A stretch of DNA of 64,000 nucleotides. Source: Didymodactylos carnosus. Its lineage: Eukaryota > Rotifera > Eurotatoria > Philodinida > Philodinidae. The stretch spans positions 1-64,000 of the forward strand of contig CAJNOQ010000068.1 of NCBI GenBank assembly GCA_905250885.1, given 5' to 3'. The position numbers were made by a program, and so were the translations under genes. The notes under the pieces were generated by a model, which worked only from the letters and a program-made list of their open reading frames with translations, was not told the DNA's origin and did not search any database. Shown piece by piece: positions 12,240-24,560 of this stretch; the stretch's first letter is position 1, and the number at the start of each line of letters is the position of its first letter.

Positions 12240-13755
12240 CAAGCAAGAACATTCTTTTCTTTACCTGACTTTGATGTTTTATCATTTCAAGAAACGAACC
12301 TTGACTCATCAATTACTGATCGAAAGATGACTCTTTCCGGTTACTCTCTCGTTCGTCTAGATCCAAATCGACATACAGGAGGTCTCACAGCGTATATCTC
12401 CTCCACCGTTCAATTTTCAGTCCTTGATTTTTCTAACACTATCGAAGAACTTCTAATACTTGTGCAGCCTTCTTCGTGTGATTTTGTTCTATGTAGCTGT
12501 TATCGTTCACAATCTGTTCCTGTTCATTTCTTCCTTGATGTTCTTTGAAATTTTGTATGTAAATGTTTCTGTCTCCTCTAATCTTGTATTGTATGCTGAT
12601 CTTAATCTAAATTTTCTTATATCTTCTGAAACATATAATGTTCAAAGTATTTGAAATTCTTTTTTTGTGTTCTTTTGTTGATTTTCCTGTAACTACTGCT
12701 TCCAATTCCTCTATTGACTATATCTTTTATCCCTCTTCGTGAAATCTCCTTTCCTTCTCTTCTTTTTCTCCAATTCTCCTCCTCATTTTGTTTACCTGTT
12801 GCTTTTGATGTATCTATTCAATTTCTTTCCTCTTCCACTTCTTATCGTTATGAGTTTAAAAAAGCCCAGTAACCGGAACTACGGGGTTCTCTTTCTATTA
12901 TTCCCGCTGGTCTCTACACGGCTACCAATGCTGATACGGCCACTCATATTTGGCATGAGCACGTAAACGATGCTATCCATAGATTCGTCCCACTAGTGGC
13001 TATTCGTTCTCTTTCTTCTTCTCCTTCTCTAAAACTTGCTCGTTTAGTTTCTATCCGTAATAAACACTTATGTGAATTAAAACATCGTCATACTTCTACC
13101 AAGTTTGCTGAGTTCCCTAAGGCAAGGAATCTTGTTCTTTCTTCGTGAAAATTCTTCTTATTGCGTACCCTCTTTGGTTTCTGATCTTTGCAAATTTTGT
13201 AGTTCTATCAAAAACCTGTCTTCTTCTCAGTCCACTTTTCCTCAATCTATGTTTTTTGAACCCAAATCTGTTTTTTTGAGAGGCGAATAAAGCCGATCTT
13301 ATCAATTTTCATTGTTCCTCTTGCTAGGATTAAATTCTTCCCTCTGCCGCTGCAGAATTACCAAAGATAGGTGATCTTGACTTCTCGATACGAGATATTG
13401 AGAAGTTACTCCGTTGGATAAAAAGTCGACAGCTGGTGTTGTTGGAATCCCTTCTTGCTTTCTCACTTCCTATGCTTTTTACATCATATCTTCATTTCAT
13501 TTTTCATTTGTGTCTTTCCGACAATTTCCCTGCTTTCTGAAAAATTGCATAGGTTGCTCCTATTCACAAAAATGGTGCTCTTGCTGACGTTTCTAACTAC
13601 CGACCCGTCACTCTTCTACCTGTTGTTTGATTTATACCTTTCTTTTTTCTCATCTCTCTAAATATTCCTTTTTGTAAATAAACAATTCGATTTTTACCGT
13701 ATATATTCGACTCTCGACACTTTGTTGCTTTTATCCTTGGCTGTCTCTAATTTCT

Positions 13756-13882
13756 GGGGCCTGTTTCTTAAAAAAACTTAAGTAGAAAATCTGACTTAAG
13801 TCAAACTTAAGTCCAAAAAAGTCTTTGTCTTTTTTGACTTAAGTAAGATTTTCTACTTAAGTTTTTTTAAGAAACAGGCCCC
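13756..13882. mobile_element. 127-bp hairpin MITE inside the LINE
   Basis: Nearly perfect palindrome: the left arm begins GGGGCCTGTTTCTTAAAAA and the right arm is its reverse complement, ending TTAAGAAACAGGCCCC. Arms of about 50 bp match with one difference; the centre holds further ACTTAAGT motifs. It interrupts LINE sequence upstream of RT motif A. I could not identify a target duplication or superfamily. Confidence 0.8.
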
Positions 13883-14374
13883 TGAAATGCTGGTGTGAAG
13901 TGTGTTGGTGTGTCTTTCGATTTCTTTAAAGCATTGGACTCTGTTTCTCATTCCTTTTGGTTGCAAAAATTATCTCGTTGTGATGTAAGTGATTCTTTAT
14001 TTTCTTATCTTCGTCTTATCTACCAAACCATTGACAGTGTGTGTCTGGAAATAACTGTCTCTTCCGGTGTATCACAAGGTAGTGCACTTGGACCGCTTTT
14101 ATTTTTCATATTTATCGATAATCTTCCTCTGTCTCTTCTACCTAATTGTGAGATCTCTCTTTTTGTTGATAATGTTTTTTTGATTGATCCTTTATTTTTT
14201 TTCTCTTGATTCTCTTGGTTTTTTCCACGTTCAAAACTGTATCAATTGCATCTCTAACTGGGCTACTTCAAATCTTATGTATTTGAATGTGATTAAGTGT
14301 TCTCGGATCCCTTTTTCCTTTAATGTTTTTTCATTTGTTTACAAACAATTATATCTAAATAGCCAGAGACATTA

Positions 14375-14855
14375 ATGTCTAAAAATATTTTTACTGGCAC
14401 TTCATCGGCACCAGTGCCAGAAAGATTTTCAAGTTTCGCACTGATGCGCACCCATGCAGACTAATACTTTCTCATTGGAAGAGGTGCGCACCGATGCCGA
14501 AAAAGTGTTGATTAGAAATTTTCTTACTTTATCGGCACTTCTAAGCACTAATGTCAAATTTTTTTTCAATCACCGTTTTGTTTTGTCGACATTCGTCTAT
14601 AAAAACACTACAGTATACTTGTAATGTTTCGAATGTCGCCTTGGCTTCGTCTCTTCCTACTCATAAGAGAAGTGCTGAGACAGTGCCGCACTACAGTGCT
14701 GTACTTTAATTAATGCAAAATTAACTATAATAAAGGACTGCCTAAATACGTCAATGCGGCACCTTTTTTGGCATAAATATATCGGCACTGCCTGATACGG
14801 GTGCGCCCTGATTTTTACTAGTACCGCACTGGAATTTTTTTTTGTAAGGTTGCTC
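14375..14855 (+). mobile_element. Dispersed non-autonomous element, copy 1
   Basis: Interrupts the LINE between its RT and C-terminal fragments. It begins near CTAAAAATATTTTTACTGGC and ends near CGCACTGGAATTTTTTTTTG. The interior is full of GGCACT/AGTGCC motifs. It aligns along its length with the reverse complement of 44298-43868 (for example TTTTCAATCACC, CAGTATA, TTTCGAAT, AATTAATNCAAAATT, ATATATCGGCAC). Ends are approximate. Confidence 0.7.
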
Positions 14856-15590
14856 GTCCTTATCACTGCAAACTGTGAGCATTGAGCTGTGTTTTGAGAC
14901 TACCTCCATTGAAGGTTCCGCATCGAAGCTTTTTTTTTGTTCTATTCTTCCTAAACTTGATTATTGTTGTACATTATATGACGATTCTTTTTCTCTTTCA
15001 GTTCTTGACTTTGTAAACAAATTTTCTACATGCGTTATCTCTAATAATTATGATACTTCTAGCGCTGTACCTGTGGCTCAGCTTTCTCTTGCAGATCTTT
15101 CTGTTCGCCGTAAATATTTTCGGCTGGCACAATTTTTTAAAATTTAACATGATTAGTCCTCGTCTACGTTTTATCCAATTCTACAGTCTTCCTTACGCTG
15201 TCTTCATTCGCAATACGTTCGTATTCCATTGCTGGTCAACGGTATTTTCCTCATTTTTCCATGCATCTATTACCAACTGGAATATCCTTCTAGGAACGGT
15301 TATTTATCTCTCTTCTGTGTCTCCGTTCAAAACTGCATTATCAAAATATCTTTCACAGTAACTTTCAGCCGTGTTCTTAATAGTCAACTCTGTCAGTGTT
15401 ATTCTTCTTTGTATTTGTTTTATTTCCATTCTCTTATATTTTCTCTATATTGGTTCCCTGTTTCTTGGTTTTCTTATTTTGTTTACTATTCATAGCTTCA
15501 ACCTCTACTATTTGGCTTGGGTCATTCTTATTATAGGTCGGGGACCTTGATGGCTCTTAGTTTTCGTGAATAAACTTAAAGAAAAAAGAA

Positions 15591-16709
15591 GAAAATTATA
15601 ATTTTCGTAAACGTCAATTGGAAGAGCAAAATGTGAAGTATGAGCATAATTACACCGTGCTACGGCATTTTCTTTTTTACACCGACTTTGCATGTCGCTC
15701 TCGAATAGAAAAAAAATCAGTCGGTTAAAATTAATTCTATTCGTTACAAAACAACCCATAGAAATAAAGGACTTAACCTTTATGAAAATATAGTTGCCAT
15801 TCTTACATATTTGGAAAAAGTCAATGGAAAAAGAAATTTGGATCATGATTGTTTAGAGCTGAAATTTATTTTATATTTATATTCCAAAATATTTTTGAAA
15901 AATTTCGAGTTAGTCATTCCTATTAAATTTGGAATGTGAGAAAGACAACATGGCGTCGTCGTCTTGAGTATTTTCTTTTTTTTAGCATTCTTCTTATTAT
16001 CGTTCTTCATGAAATTGATTGTATTTTTAGCATTTTTTCATTGAGATTCCTCTTTTGGTTTACATATTGTATATTGTTTGAAAGTATTTCCGCTGGATCT
16101 TCCAATCCAAGTTTGTATTTTATTAGTACCTTATGTACTTTAATTTTTTGTAGTCAACAATGAAGTGATGTTTTTGTCTCAAAATGAAACTTTTTCAGCG
16201 TATAGACCGAACATAAGTAGAGTGGTTTTCTATTTTGTTGTATGAAAAACTTAGATGGATTACACTAAAGCACATTTTTCGTTGCAGCGAAAGTTTATGA
16301 AAAGATTGAAGAATTAGTGGAACGTCTTATCTTGTGGACAATCTATTCTGATGCTTCACAACAATTCACACAGCCAATATATATGACGATCAGCGTTATC
16401 GATTAGGGGGTGGCAAACTACCCCCTCGTTTGGATACAGTTACTCAAAAAATTTTGACTTACTCAAATTTTTTAAGAAATTTAAGTTGAGAAACTGCCTT
16501 TTATGCACCTGAGTAAGTGATTTTCTCTAGCTTCTGAGTAACTCAGTTACTCAGAAAAGATTTTAGTCAAAAAATGTCTTACCCAATAAAAAAACTTTAG
16601 TTACTCAGCAGGCTCGCGACCCCCCCACCAAAACTACTATCAGAAACACTGATGACGATTTTGTTTTCTCGTATTGTAGATCTATTTTGAGAAAATATCA
16701 AATTTTATG
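15591..16709 (+). other. 5' flank of the G alpha-o gene
   Basis: No coding exon recognised. It must hold the promoter and leader of the downstream gene. An acceptor-like TTGTAG at 16674-16679 just before the start hints at an upstream non-coding exon. The segment 16405-16630 contains inverted-repeat material listed separately. Confidence 0.4.
16405..16630. repeat. Inverted-repeat segment, possible MITE
   Basis: Starts with a 7-bp stem hairpin (AGGGGGT...ACCCCCT, 16405-16426) and contains a perfect 10+1+10 palindrome CTGAGTAACT/AGTTACTCAG at 16534-16554, many GAGTAACT/AGTTACTC motifs, and a C-run at 16620-16628. The outer arms pair only loosely, so the element call is weak. It lies 80-300 bp before the G alpha-o start. 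Confidence 0.35.
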
Positions 16710-19476
16710 ATGGGCTGTGCTACCAGTGCCGATGAAAAACGTCAAAAAGAGGTAAGAAGAATGAAATGAGAATTTCTTATCAATATCCACATTCATAGTA
16801 TTTTAAATTCCTGTCGTTTTTAGAATATAACATTTTTGAATACCCATTTCGTGTAAGAAATTTTTCCTGTGTGAATTTTGATATTTACACTAACGCTCAT
16901 TTATTTGCTTTATTTATAAAATATCAAAAAGACTTTCTACTTGTTTATTTTGTTTTGCTAATACTTTTTAATGGGTTTTTTTATGCTGTTTTTTTGCTTT
17001 TATTCCACTAACAAGTCATAGCAAGAGTTCTGCATTAACATTAAGACGTCTCTTTTGATATTTGAATGGAATTTTCTTCTTACAATGTACATGAGCATTG
17101 AATTTTGCTTGCTAAAAACGGTCTGTTGATAAAGCTCTAAACTTCTTTAGTTCTAACATACTAAAATCAGTCGCAACTCTTTATATATGTCTCACTCATC
17201 ATTGTGATGTTATTTTTTTTAGTACAGCAAAGCACTTGATCGTTTGATAAAAGAAGATGCTGAACGAGCGGCCAAAGATGTCAAACTACTTTTATTGGGT
17301 AAGTTTTGTAACATATAATAGAAACCACATTGTCATGTTACTGACTCCTTTTCTGACATTTTTGTATGGCCAATACAATCCATACGGTCACGCTTTTAGT
17401 TCATGAGATTTTGAGGGTTGTACAGATTGGTGGATAAGTGACTTCTTTAAGTAAAATACAAACTTCTTAGTATTATAGTTTTTAAAATTTCTTCGTATAC
17501 CACTTACTGAAACGCTTGAGCACTAGGATTGTCCAGGTGTATCAACCAAAACACGTAAGTCCGTAACGGTTTGAGAAAGTCATCGTTTTTCAGCCAAGCC
17601 CGTCTCATTTTGCAGCTTGAAGATTTTTCTTTCAAATAGTAATTAAGAAAAGTCTAGCTCTACTCCAAACATTTGCCGATAGTTCGTGCCAATAAGGTCC
17701 TTTTTATAGGAAAGTGGCGTATACCAAAAACATTATGTCACTTAAACTAGTCTAGACTTAGTTTAATTACCATCTAAAAGAAAAATCTTTAAGCTACAAA
17801 ATGAGATGTTTTCCAGCTCTGTACGTTTGTTGACTGAAGAGTTATAACTTCTACAAACCGTTACGAACTTATGTTAAAGTTGACTTTTACGTGGACAAGC
17901 CCTTATCAGATGTTGGTACTGAAAAGTCTTCTTCTACCGTTCAGCAACTTAGTATTATCTTTAGCATTTTTTCTGTCACATGTGTTTAAGTCATTTAAAG
18001 TGTTTCTTTTTTATTTTAGGCGCTGGTGAAAGTGGAAAATCGACTATTGTTAAACAAATGCGTATTATTCATCAACATGGATATTCGAAAGAAGAATTTG
18101 AACAATATCGTCCTGTAGTGTATTCAAATACAATACAATCACTTGGTGCCATTATTAGAGCAATGAACATGTTAAACATACAATTTTCATCACCCGAACG
18201 AGAACAAGATGCTGCTCGAGTATTAGAAGTTATTCAAAGAATGAAAGATACAGAACCATTTAACTCTGAGTTATTACAATCAATGGAGCGCTTGTGGTCA
18301 GATTCCGGTAAATTTGAATATGAATATTTTTTATTTATCTTTGAAATTCTATATTTGGAATTGTTTTAGGTGTTCAACAATGCTTTTTACGCTCAAATGA
18401 ATATCAATTAAATGATAGTGCTCAATATTTTCTTGATCAATTGTATCGTATAGGTTCACAAGATTTTTTACCCAATGAACAAGATATATTACGTACAAGA
18501 GTTAAAACAACTGGCATTGTTGAAATTAATTTTTCATTTAAAAATTTAAATTTTCGTCTATTTGATGTTGGTGGTCAACGATCGGAGCGTAAAAAATGGA
18601 TACATTGTTTTGAAGATGTTACAGCAATTATATTTTGTGTTGCACTTAGCGAATATGATCAAGTTTTATATGAAGATGAATCAACGAATCGTATGCATGA
18701 ATCATTAAGATTATTTGATAGTATATGCAATAATAAATGGTTTGTTTATACCGGAATTATATTATTTTTGAATAAGAAAGATTTATTCGAAGAAAAAACA
18801 AAACGAAGTCCATTAACAATATGTTTTAGAGAATATACCGGACCAAATGAATATGATCCAGGTTAGTATGACTTTAGTATCTTGTTAGAAAAACGAGCAT
18901 CTTCGGGGGGATAAGATTTATCTGAGAACTATTTATCCTGATTTGTTAAAGATGCTCTTACGAAATAAAAAGGACGAAATAAGTGGAAGAAATATTATTG
19001 ATAATATAGAAAACAGGTTAAAGCTGACGGAACTTATACGAAAAAAAAGTTGAAACTTAAGGATTATTTTTACCTAAATTTTGGTTAAATACTGGCAAAG
19101 TTTCATCAAAATTCAAGATGAAGTCTAGATTTTCCTGCAAGATTAATCTTAAGTCTATTTTTTTGAATTAGAAATTTAAAGTATCGTCACGAAAAGCATT
19201 TACATGTCGATTTCATCATCACATACTACTTTTCTATTTTAGCTGCTGAATATATTCAAGCACAATTTGTAGCTAGAAATAAATCAACTCAAAAAGAAAT
19301 ATATTGTATGTAAACTAAATGTTTTCTCTTTTTTGTTGTTGTTTGTTTCATTCATATTTTATTTATTTGTAGGTCATCATACTTGTGCAACAGACACTCA
19401 AAATGTACAATTTGTATTTGACGCTGTTACTGACGTTATAATTACGTTGAATTTAAGAGGATGTGGATTGTATTAA
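16710..19476 (+). CDS. GNAO1: G protein alpha-o subunit
   Basis: GTPase of the Gi/o class that relays seven-helix receptor signals at the inner plasma membrane. Six exons, 16710-16751, 17223-17298, 18020-18307, 18370-18861, 19243-19305 and 19373-19476, give 354 residues, the exact GNAO1 length. Starting at 16710 yields MGC, the site for N-myristoylation of Gly2 and palmitoylation of Cys3; another in-frame ATG lies directly before it (16707). P-loop GAGESGKST (40-48), switch [10 protein letters not shown] with the arginine finger, switch [14 protein letters not shown] with the catalytic Gln, NKKD and TCAT guanine motifs are all intact. The end NLRGCGLY is the alpha-o signature (alpha-i has KDCGLF) and keeps the pertussis-toxin Cys351. 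Intron 2 carries an inverted-repeat element. AATAAA follows at 19558. Confidence 0.97.
17525..17904. mobile_element. Inverted-repeat element in intron 2 of the G alpha-o gene
   Basis: The left end (ATTGTCCAGGTG...CGTAACGGTTT) pairs with the right end (AAACCGTTACGAACTT...CGTGGACAAGCCC), and inner arms around 17600-17650 and 17755-17815 (CATTTTGCAGCTTGAAGAT against ATCTTTAAGCTACAAAATG) pair as well. About 380 bp, with no coding capacity. Typical of a foldback MITE; family unknown. Confidence 0.7.
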
Positions 19477-19557
19477 ACTTGAACATAAATAGAAAAAATT
19501 TTTTATTTCTATTCACAAATTCAAATAATCAATCTAGTCTTTATTTACATTCATTAA

Positions 19558-19563
19558 AATAAA
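19558..19563 (+). terminator. Poly(A) signal of the G alpha-o gene
   Basis: AATAAA 82 nt after the stop codon, the first on this strand after the CDS. Confidence 0.6.
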
Positions 19564-22500
19564 ATTATATTTTTCTTATCTCTTATTTGAATCCAGTGAC
19601 TCTTTTTCTTTTGACAAAGTTTTTGTCTCTCAACTTTATCTAAAAACAAATAAATTTGATCTCTTCTTCTGCTCTTTGGTTCTCTTGCCTATTTTGTTGT
19701 TATTCTGTCTTTTTTGTTTGTATTTTTCTCGGCTCAAACTTCGCTTTTTGTTTGACGTTTATTTTTTGCAAATTTTTTTATTCGAATCTCTCCACAAATA
19801 ATCGTAAATTTGACAAAAAGCGAACGAATGAGGATTATGTAGTAGTACATTTTCAAGCATATGACTCATATAAACGTTAAATGCTCAGTAAGATTCCGCA
19901 TCCATTGTTATGCAACACTTTTTCAAATAATAAAGTAGAATTTTGTAAGATCGACAAATAATTTATATTACAAATTCAGCGTTTAGAGTATGACCATTTT
20001 GTAAAAAGGTTTTTATATTAATATGACATTGAGTTTGAATCACGATAAGTTAACAATATGCAATAGGCAGATATACTATGAACTTCTATGAAACCCATTC
20101 CCAATTGAATCGTAGTAAAACCTCTACCAATAGAAAAGACTTCTCTTTTTTCTTTTTTGTTGTTGTTTCAGTGAAACAAACTATTCTAATTCTTTTCTTT
20201 GTCTTTATATGTGAAAATTTGTATTTTACCTTGTTTGAAAATGCACATACACATGTTATTTTTATTTTTGTTTATTATTGTTGTTTTCTGTTTACTTTCC
20301 ACACAACAATCACTAGACCAAACGCCAGCATTACAAACAGAAAACAACAGATCTTCTGTTCCTTGTCAGATCTGACATTTTTTTTTTTTTTAGTTTTTTT
20401 TTGACCATTAGAAAAACCAAAGAAAAAGTTATATAATTTTTTTTTCGTTTGTTTCGCATTAAACAATAAATCTACATATGTATAGTTTCTGTATTCCAAT
20501 ATTTGAGAGAGTTATTTATTACATTGAATGTATATCTGTATTGATCTCAGTTTATTTTTTGCTGGTTTTTCTTTTATGCTGAATTTATGCTCCTTATCTG
20601 CTCATATTATACTCAAAATATACCTAGTTAAATATTACAATATTCTAAACTACTTTCATTACGTCGAATCTGTTAGATTATTCTTAGAAGTAATCAAAAA
20701 AAAGTGTTGAACTTAAATACAATCACTATGAACAGTTTAAAGCTGTCATCTTTTTGCACAAGAAATTGTACAGTTCTCACGATGTACTTCTATTGAATTA
20801 TTAGGAACATGTTCTCCTATAAAATTGTGTAAGTTCCTTTTTTTTTTTCATCTATGTGTTAATAAAACATTGTCGTTTTTGGCTATTGTTGGTTGGTTTT
20901 TTGTAATCGCATTTATATCCCGTAATGTTATCTTTTTTTGTGTGTGTGTACATTATTCTTATATTCTTTTCGCATGTAGGTATCTTTCTTCTTTTGTCTC
21001 TCTCTTTGAAATAAACAATTTGATCGCGGCTAGTTAAACGCAACCTCAAGTTTTTGGATGCAAAACAGATTTCAAAAGAGTTAAAAAGGATGTGTCGTTA
21101 AAGATGAACGTAGTGCTGAACCACATAGATAAAACAATTTTTGCATGAATAAATTATTTATCCTAATATCTTCAAAACTAATTTCTGATTTTTGAAAATA
21201 GTACTAAAAAGCAATTTCCTCAATCTAAATAATTCGATTCTTTATACAATATAGTTTTAGAAATCTTAGTTTTTTCAAGATATATAATCATACGAGGGCT
21301 GGGCGAAAATCAAAATCCGGAATATCCAGAAAGTGGCGAAATTGCTGATATTTAGGGAATTACCATTTCTGACTATTCTACCTTTTATGACGCTTATTGT
21401 CGCTCTTCGGGCTCACTATCACGTAACTCCCCCCGCCTCCCACCGCACAAATAGTATTGTAAGTTTTGTCTATGGGGATAAAGTGCCTAAATTTCTATTG
21501 TAAAATATTCGCGGATAAAAGTGTACTAGTATTACAGTATCAGAGTATGAACATAACAGATATCACTACCTCGGATATTCGTCCATCTCTGAATCATTTA
21601 CACTGTATTCATAAAAGCAAAACAAAATTAGTATTGCTCTATCGACTAGGACAAATTTTTATGTATTTAGCCAGCTAGTAAGTAGAAATTTTTCTCATTT
21701 GCACAAACGTGTAAATGTCGTTTAGTTCTACATAGTTCCTAAAGTAATAGTTGATACAAACGTAAATAAACTATTGTAAGGAAGCTGGCAAGCTTATCAT
21801 ATTTTATCTGTCTAAGACAAAAATGCTGCTGTCATTTAAAATTTTCTCTGTTCTTCGTCAAAGATTTGCTCCATTATATACCATTATTTTCATTATTAAT
21901 AATTATGTCTTCCGTTCGTTCCTCTTCTCGAATGATGTGCGATAATGATAATGTTTTGTAGAAATTATCTTATCAACGAATCCATCTAGTTCAATCTACA
22001 AAAAGGATTCATTTATATATTACTTCGTCAATTTTAGACAGAAGAAACGAAAGATGACATCCGATTGACAATACAACGTTATGGCAAAGATCGAAACAGT
22101 CATTGTGCAAAGATATTTTTTCAACACTAAAAACAGTTTAATTCATTTATAAACACAGAGAAAGTGATTATTATGGGTTAAGATTGAAAAGATAACGGAA
22201 TAAAGAACACCCGCAGAAAAGATCATGGTGTCATATTCTCTGTGACTTAATGTGATATTTTTGAAAAAGAATAAATGAGTGATTCTGGTGATTTTTGCAC
22301 CGTTCGATCTGAGCTTCCCTAGTTCTCTATTAATACTAAATCAAACTTTTAGAAGTTTATGCTATTTTATTCCGGACACTTTACTCTATACATTTTTCTT
22401 CTCTGAAGGTAAATGAAACAAAGGTTTCTGTGAAAAATTCGACGGAATTTGTGGTCCTCGAAAAATAAAAAACCGCGTCCCGTCCCTTTTGAGTCTGCAG

Positions 22501-23797
22501 TCAATCACTTACTTTTCTTCTTGAAGTTATGCAGAATCATTTAATCGATCCGTTGGTACAAACCGCAAGCGTCTAGACTCTTCCATCTTTACACGAGTGA
22601 TAATTTATTAGCTACGCCTACCATGGAACACTCAATTGTCTCATCCTCGTTTAAGCTTCTCCTGAGCAACGTATATAACCTAGAGACTCGATTTGTTTAC
22701 TCCATATGTGGAATGACTAACCATTCAATGTCTAAAGATTTGAAGGCTATCGCTCACTTGCCGGGAGAGAAATTCCAAAATACATCAAAATGTCTCTGAA
22801 ATCGTAACGGCTAACTCATAAAGCCACAAATTTTCAGATTATATGTATTTTTGAAACCCTGAATCGAATGGTCTACTCAGTTTCTGGAAAAACTGGCTTA
22901 GGAAAGGATTTTAGAAAAATCCAGATTTCTAAAGACCTAAGCATAAAACTTGTCAAAAACAATTTTTTAAGCATGCCAATTACTCGAATATATATTGAAA
23001 CCTATGTTTCAATACATTTTTAAGCTGAAAAACAGAAAATCGCAGTTTCGATCCTGAATGAAAAAGTAAACAACGAAGATTTTGACAGACAAGAATTTGG
23101 TAGTTTGGAAATAGGCTTTTTTATAGACTAATAAACTAAAAGTGACCATTTGCCTTGATATATATTTTAAAACTGTATATATAGACATCTACATACATCT
23201 TAAGAGCCATTTCAGATAAGGGACGTCCGATTGCCACAGAAGTTGCTCAATCGACTTTCTTAAAAGTTAATTTTAATTATATGGGTAAAAGTACAAGTCA
23301 TTGTGAATTTTTTGCCGCAAAGCGCGGCTCTCGGGCGATCATTACTGAGTTATTGAATTTTTAAAAGAAATGGACACTTTTTTTGATGATGAATTAGTTA
23401 TAATTAAATCTGGTGACGGTCGTGCCATTTTTTACCCAAGTCATGGAGAGTCACAACAATTTAGTCGTATATACAACTCCTATCCTTTAGACCTACAAAA
23501 TGACGCAACTCTCAGCTGTAGATGTCGCTGCATCACCAAGTTACAGATGTCGGTATTTGCCCAATACTAAGACCATCAATTATTTTCGAAGTATTTACCT
23601 TGTTTAGGTTCAGGTCTTCAGGGTAGATACTAGAAGACTTGCTCTACAAAACTGTTGAAACAGAAGTTTGGGATAATTTGAAAATCAATCAGAATCTCTG
23701 GAAAATCCAAATCTCAGAAAACCAAGCTCCCAAATTCAATCTAAAAATTCTTTGCACATTAGTCCACATTAGTCCGCCGAGGAAACATTTTTGCAGA
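19564..23797. other. Gene-free, AT-rich
   Basis: Low-complexity T-rich sequence to about 21060, then more mixed sequence. I find no exon with family resemblance. Short open frames, such as a 66-codon frame at 23370-23570, have no recognisable domain. Possible alternative 3' UTR of the G alpha-o gene in the first part. Confidence 0.4.
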
Positions 23798-23970
23798 AAA
23801 TGAGACGTTTGTGACCTCTTTCGGACATTTTTTCATGAAACAGCATTCAATTTACGGCAGGCCCTATGTGCATATCTTCTTGTTTTCCGTTAGTTTTGCT
23901 AGTATGGGACCTTCCGTAAATTGAGTGCTGTTTCATGAAAAAATGTCCGAAAGAGGGACAAATCTTTTTC
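23798..23970. mobile_element. Hairpin element with 43-bp near-perfect arms
   Basis: The arm 23815-23857 (from CCTCTTTCGGACATTTTTTC) and the arm 23914-23956 are reverse complements with one mismatch in 43, separated by 56 nt. Weaker pairing extends outward about 12-15 bp on each side. A small MITE or a structured-RNA source; no target duplication recognised. Confidence 0.7.
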
Positions 23971-24029
23971 TTCTTCAAATCTTTTTTCAAATTTGTTCTA
24001 GCTATTATGATCGAGGAGAAAAATGAAAA

Positions 24030-24560
24030 ATAGAGGTGGCGCACGGTTTCTGGATCCATTGCAGGTTTAAGCGGTACAGTATTTAATACCCCAAAACCGC
24101 TACGCAGCTTCCTTAAATTTTCTATTAACACATGGCGTAGAACTTTTCTGGAGTTCTTCGCTGCCGTCGCTGATGGATAATTCAGATTTCCTGCGCCGCT
24201 ACCGTTTTTTGGAGGTAAAATACAATACATACATGATAATTATAGTATGTTTAAGGATTAAAAACAGTGCAGCTTTTGTTTCTCTTATTATTTTGATTGA
24301 AAATAAAATAAAAAATTTGATAAAATTGACAATGGATCTTGGCTTAAACTAAGTTTCGTATTCAAATTTGGTTGCGACCCTCCGCTGACGATCCAAAGTT
24401 TTAAATAATCTTTTAGTCTCCACCGACTGTACATTTTGTTTAGCTGCCGCTGCCAAAGGCGGAAAATCTTTTAACGAGGCTCCGCCGTCGCCGCTGGTCG
24501 GAAAACTTTTGTTACACACCGCCGATTTTTTGACTGGCGGAGGTTAATAACCGTTCCTAT
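24030..24560. repeat. GC-enriched degenerate repeat
   Basis: Stands out from the AT-rich surroundings by repeated CCGCC/GCCGCTGCC-type motifs (CTGCCGTCGCTG at about 24160, GCTGCCGCTGCCAAAGGCGG at about 24443, CCGCCGTCGCCGCTGG at about 24482). The ends GGTGGCGCACGG and CTGGCGGAGGTTAA face each other in an inverted way. Probably a non-autonomous transposon; class unknown. Overlaps no recognisable ORF. Confidence 0.4.

Larger units (their letters stand above)
12240..15590 (+). mobile_element. Decayed LINE (non-LTR retrotransposon, CR1/Jockey-like)
   Basis: Fragments of an endonuclease-RT polyprotein in one orientation but several frames. Endonuclease part at about 12280-12560: SFQETNLDSSITD, then MTLSGYSLVRLDPNRHTGG. 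RT: APIHKNGALADVSNYRPVT (about 13550-13620), motif A FDFFKALDSVSH (about 13917), motif B SSGVSQGSALGPLLFFIFI (about 14062), and motif C where FADD/YADD is expected but FVDN is found. The C-terminal part at 14940-15360 resembles the post-RT region (LPKLDYCCTLYDDS). The 3' end near 15530-15580 has a GGGGACCTTGATGGC tail and AATAAA before an A-rich run. Many stops and frame changes, a lost catalytic Asp and two later insertions (13756-13882 and about 14375-14855) show it is dead and old. Confidence 0.85.

Noticed and set aside
20078-21049. Several 60-108 codon open frames rich in Phe, Leu, Tyr and Lys
   Set aside because: Composition follows T- and A-runs, no family resemblance, and frames occur on both strands of the same DNA.
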